This document shows positions 63,556 to 64,000 of a stretch of 64,000 nt of DNA, one piece after another. Origin of the DNA: Motilimonas eburnea (GTDB lineage: Bacteria; Pseudomonadota; Gammaproteobacteria; Enterobacterales; CBDFNC01). The notes beneath the pieces were generated by a model. It saw only the letters and a list, made by a program, of their open reading frames with translations. It did no database searches and was not told the origin of the DNA. How positions within the stretch are numbered: the stretch's first letter is position 1; each line of letters starts with the position of its first letter. Where the stretch lies: positions 186,001-250,000 of the forward strand of contig NZ_JAIMJB010000002.1 in NCBI RefSeq assembly GCF_021295345.1, given 5' to 3'. A program made the translations under genes and the position numbers.

Positions 63556-64000
63556 ATGGCCCAGCTGTATTTTTATTACTCCACCATGAATGCAGGTAAA
63601 TCAACGTCTTTATTGCAATCAGCCTATAACTATTATGAGCGTGGCTTAAACAGTCAAATTTTTACCGCAGCTATTGATGATCGGGTACAAGTTGGCCAAG
63701 TTGCCTCGCGGATTGGACTGAGTCAACCGGCCCATGTATTTGATGCTGAAACCAATCTATTTACTGAGGTTGAACGATTACATCAGCAGCAAAAAATCGA
63801 TTGTCTATTGATAGATGAAAGTCAGTTTCTATCTAAAGCGCAAGTGAAGCAATTAACCCAAGTCGTTGATGAACTCGCCATCCCGACCCTTTGTTACGGA
63901 TTACGCACCGATTTTGTCGGGGAATTATTTCAAGGCAGCCAATACTTGTTGGCGTGGGCTGACAAATTGGTCGAGTTAAAAACCATTTGTCACTGTGGCC
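63556..64000 (+). CDS. tdk: Thymidine kinase (partial, 3' end beyond window)
   Basis: The first 148 codons of thymidine kinase, beginning [19 protein letters not shown]. The P-loop is MNAGKST and the Asp motif is LLIDESQFL; the zinc-binding CHCG region begins at the edge. It phosphorylates thymidine in the salvage pathway. Family and start are clear; the rest lies outside the window. Confidence 0.95.
   Translation, partial: MAQLYFYYSTMNAGKSTSLLQSAYNYYERGLNSQIFTAAIDDRVQVGQVASRIGLSQPAHVFDAETNLFTEVERLHQQQKIDCLLIDESQFLSKAQVKQLTQVVDELAIPTLCYGLRTDFVGELFQGSQYLLAWADKLVELKTICHCG

Overview
The window looks like a chromosome segment of a marine, probably cold-adapted Shewanella (Gammaproteobacteria, Alteromonadales). 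The main evidence is a complete omega-3 polyunsaturated fatty acid synthase locus (pfaE divergent from pfaR-pfaA-pfaB-pfaC-pfaD) beside the start of an ole head-to-head hydrocarbon cluster, together with Shewanella/Vibrio-type small families (DUF2982, DUF2058, VF530/DUF2132, TIGR02450, DUF2799) and many short palindromic repeats. Genus and gene names rest on recognition of protein motifs; no database search was run. I recognised no rRNA, tRNA or CRISPR array.

Layout. 1-2020: oleB (cut by the window edge) and oleA on the minus strand, and a divergent hotdog thioesterase. 2129-2438: a MITE-like element. 2435-21048: pfaE, pfaR and the pfaABCD operon, a 16.8-kb polyketide-like EPA/DHA assembly line. 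21184-22451: two exported proteins. 22851-27136: an RNA-repair island made of an RtcB-type ligase, the release-factor homologue PrfH, a small low-molecular-weight phosphatase-like protein, an ATP-dependent RNA ligase and an HD-Pnk end-healing enzyme. 27283-28860: two exported proteins of unknown function. 28970-35400: a dynamic array of five paralogous membrane proteins, with a poly-C frameshift, a relic copy, duplicated upstream DNA and two clusters of 114-bp REP-like repeats. 35650-38103: a large Sel1-repeat protein. 38312-45389: mostly housekeeping genes (DUF2799 lipoprotein, orphan PTS EIIB, VF530, GST, YbiT, DUF2797, SstT, YjjX). 45410-57889: signalling and stress genes (diguanylate cyclase, DUF2982, a two-component pair, a periplasmic binding protein, PilU, DUF2058, LexA-controlled umuDC, RBBP9-like hydrolase, hybrid kinase). 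58466-61813: an AT-rich accessory patch with an orphan membrane protein and a tyrosine recombinase behind a LexA-like box. 61819-64000: CvfB-like S1 protein, BluB and the 5' part of tdk.

How the genes work together. The Pfa proteins build a polyunsaturated acyl chain on the tandem ACPs of PfaA, which PfaE activates. OleA can condense acyl chains head to head, so the adjacent ole genes offer a direct second fate for the product. The RNA-repair island combines two sealing chemistries (3'-phosphate/5'-OH through RtcB, and healing plus 5'-phosphate/3'-OH sealing through HD-Pnk and the RNA ligase) with a stalled-ribosome release factor. This suggests defence against ribonuclease toxins that cut the decoding centre, tRNA or mRNA. 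I regard it as the most interesting system in the window, followed by the paralog array with its candidate phase-variable poly-C tract.
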